Assembly: GCA_036245805.1 (NCBI GenBank)
Contig: BTRK01000005.1
Coordinates: 6,262,001 to 6,326,000, forward strand
DNA length: 64,000 nt
Direction of reading: 5' to 3'
DNA from: Pristionchus mayeri
Taxonomy: Eukaryota; Nematoda; Chromadorea; Rhabditida; Neodiplogasteridae
In this document: in pieces, positions 59,273-64,000 of the stretch
Layout: the number at the start of each line of letters is the position of its first letter
How positions within the stretch are numbered: position 1 is the stretch's first letter
Program-made: the position numbers and the translations under genes
The notes under the pieces: model-generated
Told to the model about the DNA's origin: nothing
The model's database searches: none
Seen by the model: the letters and a program-made list of their open reading frames with translations, nothing else

Positions 59273-61590
59273 TGATAGTGCTTAAAATACTCAGAATCTA
59301 GATTTTTATGGCTTTCGATGCATTCAATTTGGCGGTACCGTTTAGGGTTGGCACTCGCATATTAGGGCTGTCACGAGAGAATCGAGCTAGATTTCACTTT
59401 CTTGGCCATGGGCCGAAGATCATGAAATGAGATATAATCGGTTTTGGCCATACCTAGGCATGTTGTTTGATCCCCCAAAATTTCGATCCGCCCAGAATTA
59501 TCTTAAGGTTGCTAAGCGAGGCACTATACCTGAGTCCTTAACTTCAGCGGGACGTATCTTGCTTCGGGTGCACTTTTGAGAGAAATTGCCCTCAGAGGTA
59601 TTTTTTCATGTATTATCGAAGTATCAAAACTAGAACTCATTGGAGTGCCTTACAACAGAGTTACAGTTAAGGCAGCTTAACTCAAAAGTGTAGGAACAAA
59701 ATCTTTAGCTTTTTTTAGTATGTGATAGTCCTCGCCGAGCTCTTTCGAATGAGGTATTGGCGGTTATCAAAAGCTAGGTATGGAATATGCGTAGATAAAA
59801 TAATTGTTTTCACCATCACGCAGGAAACTTGCAATGGATTTTTATTTAACAATATGAGGGAATTTCTTACCAATATTTATCGATAATCGATGTCGAACAT
59901 GGTGGTGTGATGCAAAATCATAAATTATTCACCCCATTGTGCCTAAATTTACATTTTAATAATAAATTAGTGTGATTTTATATGTTTATGGGAGAGTTGA
60001 TTAAGTGTCTGCTGGAAATTCGAGCCGAAAAAAAACGATTTTCATAACTTCCATTTTCCCCAAGTTTGTGCTTTTATAAGTTCGCACGTGAACAAATAAT
60101 ACCCTGAAAAGCTGGTAAAATTCTTAGCAGATGCCTAATACAGTAGATATATACCAAAATTGATAGATCCATGGCTTCGACTCTCTTGTATTCTTCGCTC
60201 AAACATGCTACCACGATATAGATAAAATTTATCAAAATTGGTTTTCAGCCTAAATGTTGTTGCAGACTGGATTTGTACATCTAAAATTAAGATAATGACT
60301 GTTTAATTAGAATATCTCACAAAATAAGCAAATAAATGCATATCTCAATATATCTAAAATTTCAAAATTAAAAAAAACAAACATTTTTTTCCAGCCTAGG
60401 TTAACTGCATTTTGGCGGAGTTTTCCAACTTATTCAGTCATGTTTTGATTTTAGATGCACAAATCATGTGTGGAACCACAAAATTTCTGCTGAAAACCAA
60501 TTTTGATAAATTTTACTCATCTTGTGGTAGCATGTTTCAGCGAAGAATACAAGAGATTCGAAGCCCTGGATCCATAAATTTTGGTATATATCTACTCTAT
60601 TCGGCATCTACTAAGAATTGTACTGGATTTTCACGATTTTTTTTTGTATTTTTTCACGTGCGAACTTATAAAAGCATAAACTTGGGGGAAATTGAGGTTG
60701 TGAAAATCGATTTGTTCAGCAGAAACTTAACCAACTCTCCCATAAACGTATAAAATCACGCAAATTTATTATTAAAATGTAAATTTAGGCACAATGGGGT
60801 GAATAATTTATGATTTTGCATCACATCACCATGTTCGACATCGATTATCGATAAATAGTGGCAAGAAATTCCGTTCATCAATATTTTTCCTTAACAAATG
60901 AATGATTATTCTTTCATATTATTAAATAAAAATCCATTGCAAGTTTCCTGCGTGATGGTGAAAGCAATTATTTTCTCATTTTGAGTTCGGTTTAGCGGGC
61001 GCAGAATTTTCAATTGTTGATACAGCAAAATGTTTACAGCAAAAAAAAACACATTAAAGTTGTAGGAAATACTTTTCCCCAAACTTTGAGACCAAACCCG
61101 CATTTCTAGCTCATCTGGGAGCTGATATACAGTATAGCCAGGTGCAAAGCCGGAAAATCCCAAAAGTCGGCTCCGGGACCAGTCACCTATATTTTTCGAC
61201 TTCATCCGTCTGGGTATGCTCCCACAAAAATATAATGGATATCAGGCAAAAAAGTTTGAATTTGTTCCCGAGGGGTTGACTTTTCATCCACTGACTCGTG
61301 ATACACGTGTTAATACATTTACATTAAAAATCATGCATAGTGATAGAAACCATTGTAAATAAGCAAATACATATGATATGTAAATTATATAGTCGGGTCC
61401 TCAGACAGTTTTTTGTGCGCATTGCTGACTGTCATGGCCGAGTTATTCGTCTCAAGTCGCTGCTGAGTCCTTCTATATTCGCATGTGATGAATCTCAAAT
61501 TTCATAAATTATGTTGTTATTTTGTTTAATATATTGTGCGTAATAGAGAACTAATAGATAACGTGAATCTGCAATAGTATGATCTGAATC
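59273..61590. other. Intergenic with a long foldback element
   Basis: The only structure I see is the foldback element at 59798-60980. An open frame at 60412-60753 lies in its right arm and is not a gene. Confidence 0.55.
59798..60980. mobile_element. Long foldback element, about 1.2 kb
   Basis: The left arm (aattgttttcaccatcacgc, aggaaacttgcaatggattt, ... catcacgatgtcgaacatgg-type text) is repeated inverted on the right (aaatccattgcaagtttcct, gcgtgatggtgaaa). Arms of about 460 bp have perhaps 10-15% difference and small indels, with a spacer of about 240 bp. The inner ends read aaatttatcaaaattggttttcagc / gctgaaaaccaattttgataaattt. No coding capacity and no tRNA-like box seen. Confidence 0.8.
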
Positions 61591-62079
61591 TCACGATCGG
61601 TACGGGCGTATGAGCATCAGCGTGAGGAGTGGACTCAAACAGGCTGGTACTGAGGCAAACTGCAAATGTTGTCGCTGACTTTTTCGCATTCAGTAATGCT
61701 GACAATTTTCATAATTTAATTTAATATGTGAACGAAAACTTACGAAGAACACGAAATTCTCTAGAAGCGGATGTCGATAGATGTCCAATAACATAATCGT
61801 GAATAGGCTGTCGGCTATGACAGTGAAGATGGGCAGGCACGCATGGTAGGTTAGTGTCTGAAACGATTTGCATGTTCCCGCAATCGCATAATACGTCATA
61901 ATTTATTACACATATAGTGAGCAAATACGGATCATTTAGCCAACATCGTTACGCATGCTAGTTTTACATCATCAAAGGCCATCAATTATAAACCAGGAAC
62001 TCACTTTCACGAGTTGTACATGCAACTCCTTCGTTCGCTCGCTCATACGAGAGCTAGAAAGACGTAGAACGCGAAGGAT
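61591..62079 (-). pseudogene. SRD chemoreceptor, last three exons only
   Basis: Exons 62079-62005 (loop 3; MSERTKELHVQLVK), 61857-61744 (TM6; TLTYHACLPIFTVIADSLFT) and 61659-61591 (TM7; LMLIRPYRS stop), each matching exons 7-9 of the complete SRD gene in length and phase (75 and 114 nt; the last is shorter by an earlier stop). No upstream exons for TM1-TM5 are found before 64000, so this is a truncated paralogue, unless a rearrangement or a very long intron hides them beyond the window. Confidence 0.75.
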
Positions 62080-64000
62080 CTGGAAGAATACATTTCCGGC
62101 ATCCGCTACGGGATAATGTCGTGTTATATGTTGGTAAAGGCGCAAGCTATATTTGAGAGGTGTTTTCTGGAAATGCCGTATGCTGGAGACGCTTCTACTC
62201 AAACACAGTTCGACCTTCGGGGCCGATTCTGCATTATACTCTGTGCACCGGTTGATTTATGCGAGATCGTTTAGCGGTCTACGTAACATTTTACTCACTT
62301 TTTACAGGTTTTCTCAAAATATTGAAAGAAAAACCAGCCGTCTACGTAATGGCCTCAGACAACTCGTTGGAAGGGTAATCTTGAGCTAATGTGTGCATGG
62401 CATTCTCTGTAGATGCAATACAAATGCTATTTTCATAACATTGAAAGTGCAGAAGGATAAGACAGTTGATGAACCATGCGGATAAGGCTGAGCATACGCT
62501 CTAATCACAAGGTTCAGTGTACCATATATGCAAAATTTCCGCGTGATTGAACCGCGTGGGAGAATATATGGTGTGAATTGCATAGTCGAAAGTTCGCCTG
62601 TTCTTTCTGAATTCCGGATAACTTTGACTCGAAAAATGCAACTAAGCTTGTAGTATCAGGTTACATACACGACGAAGGTTACATACGACTACGGGTTTGG
62701 TCTCGGTGAACCTTTTGTCCCAGACCGTGATGGAAAGGTTGATCATGATTCTTTGCCCAGTATGTCCGCCTCGTTGCACAAGGAATCGTCAGACTCTCTC
62801 CAAACCACACGCTCTCTCGTCGATCAGAATGAGCAAGATAGAGAGCGAGACCATTGCTCCGTTGCATAGCGTGGGAGAAGGATCTTGCGAAAGAGCAGAG
62901 TCGAAAGTTCACCGCGGCCAGTTGTGGTCGTTTAAAGGACTTTCGACTCTAATAAACACACTAGATATGCCATAAGTTCCACAACCAGTAAGGGCTTCAT
63001 TGAATAGTTCAATTATTTACTTATAATATTAGGTTGTAACATAAGTTTTGTCGCATTTCGTTGGTTCACAAAATTTCCATGAAGGATACTTCTCAAACAT
63101 TCCCATTGCCTGACCTCCTAGCATATGTTTCTGGTGTACATGCACATTCAAACCATAGGGTAGAGCTGAACCGCAGACGCTGGATATGTCAAAAATATTA
63201 ATATGAACGGATTTAAATTTGGTGCAGATTTAATTGATTCGTTTGATCGGGTGCTAGTTCGCAGAGATGAATAATGAACCAAACTTCTACAGCATGGTTA
63301 TATGACCCGTCAATGCTCTTTCAAAATATATATCAGATGTGGTGCTATGTTGAGCGGAACAAAAGATATACTTCACTGAATGTAAGGTTAGCCGCTGATT
63401 CGTAGCCAACTTGACCAACTCTTCCGAATCCGAAATTACAACAACAGTGACTAACATAAGCGCGTTCCAATTACCACTCATGGAGGTCTAATTTATCATT
63501 GAACATTCGAGAGAAAGAACACTCTACTTGTGGGAAATTTGAATTTTCATTAATTAAATTCGCGCACAATTTTACCTTGGGTGTTTCGAATTAAAGATTG
63601 TCATTCAAAAGCTATTTATTTCCAAAATTATCCCAAGTAGATAATGGTAAAGGAAGGGTTGATGGTTCGAATGGACACAATAAATCAGATATTGAACATG
63701 TGTGTGAGGTAGGAATGTGAACGAAGTGCCAATTTCAGTAGTTTCATATACATGCCATCGTTCCGAATGGAGCCACTTATCTCAACAGAACCCAGTCTAC
63801 CCCAAGCTTTGTCTGTATATTGACCACTTTGGGTGAACTATATTCCACCACTATTGGATCTCAATATATATTGACAAGAAAATTCGGCTTGCGAACGTTT
63901 TCGCGACCGTCACCTACCATCCACATTATACAAACTCGTCTACATTTATAGAACGATTTCCGTTCGTCATTATCCGTGAGTGGTTCAAAATTATGCCCTT
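62080..64000. other. Intergenic to window end
   Basis: No gene supported. Near 63032 a lone attaggttgtaacataagtt resembles the left end of the TTAGGTTG-type mariner-like MITEs, without a matching right end. At 62898-62951 a short stem (agagtcgaaagt ... actttcgactct) is present. Confidence 0.5.

Overview
This is eukaryotic genomic DNA, almost certainly from a clade V (rhabditine) nematode. The evidence is small multi-exon genes with GT..AG introns and TTTCAG-type acceptors, three nematode-only chemoreceptor classes (SRD, STR, SRE), Tc1/mariner relatives and a BEL/Pao retroelement. Long introns and dense MITEs would suit a diplogastrid such as Pristionchus, but I cannot prove genus. Most long open frames here are accidental. 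The genes below were rebuilt by hand from splice sites, reading phase and paralogue comparison, so exon borders are predictions.

Layout. 1-2.7 kb: MITEs. 2.8-4.9 kb (-): decayed STR chemoreceptor. 7.1-9.7 kb (-): SRD chemoreceptor. 10.5-11.8 kb: hairpin MITEs. 12.4-13.8 kb (+): SRE chemoreceptor. 14.3-17.1 kb (-): complete 13-exon phospholipid scramblase, the one broadly conserved housekeeping-type gene. 18.9-20.2 kb: mariner with an intact transposase on the minus strand. 21.2-22.8 kb: two foldback elements. 23.6-25.8 kb (-): a second SRE gene. 27.0-35.2 kb (-): complete 325-aa SRD receptor whose first intron holds a 5.66-kb BEL/Pao element (29383-35041).

35-54 kb is a large inverted duplication. 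A left arm (about 36.64-45.43 kb) and a right arm (about 46.26-53.29 kb, with a 500-N gap) flank a spacer of about 0.8 kb. A partial direct copy of spacer plus arm start lies at 35.0-36.6 kb. The arms carry tandem genes of a small four-exon membrane-protein family that I do not recognise (about 145-170 aa, four hydrophobic segments). Left-arm copies are open; right-arm copies carry many one-base indels, mostly in homopolymers. The spacer holds the SRD first exon WITHOUT the retroelement, so the window contains both the filled and the empty insertion site.

54.5-57.9 kb: a secreted 515-aa Ala/Pro-rich protein gene (+), facing a degraded relative (-). 59.8-61.0 kb: another foldback element. 61.6-62.1 kb (-): last three exons of an SRD receptor. 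The receptors would act in sensory-neuron membranes, the scramblase in lipid translocation across membranes, and the Ala/Pro protein is probably secreted. Mobile DNA and duplication dominate the rest.
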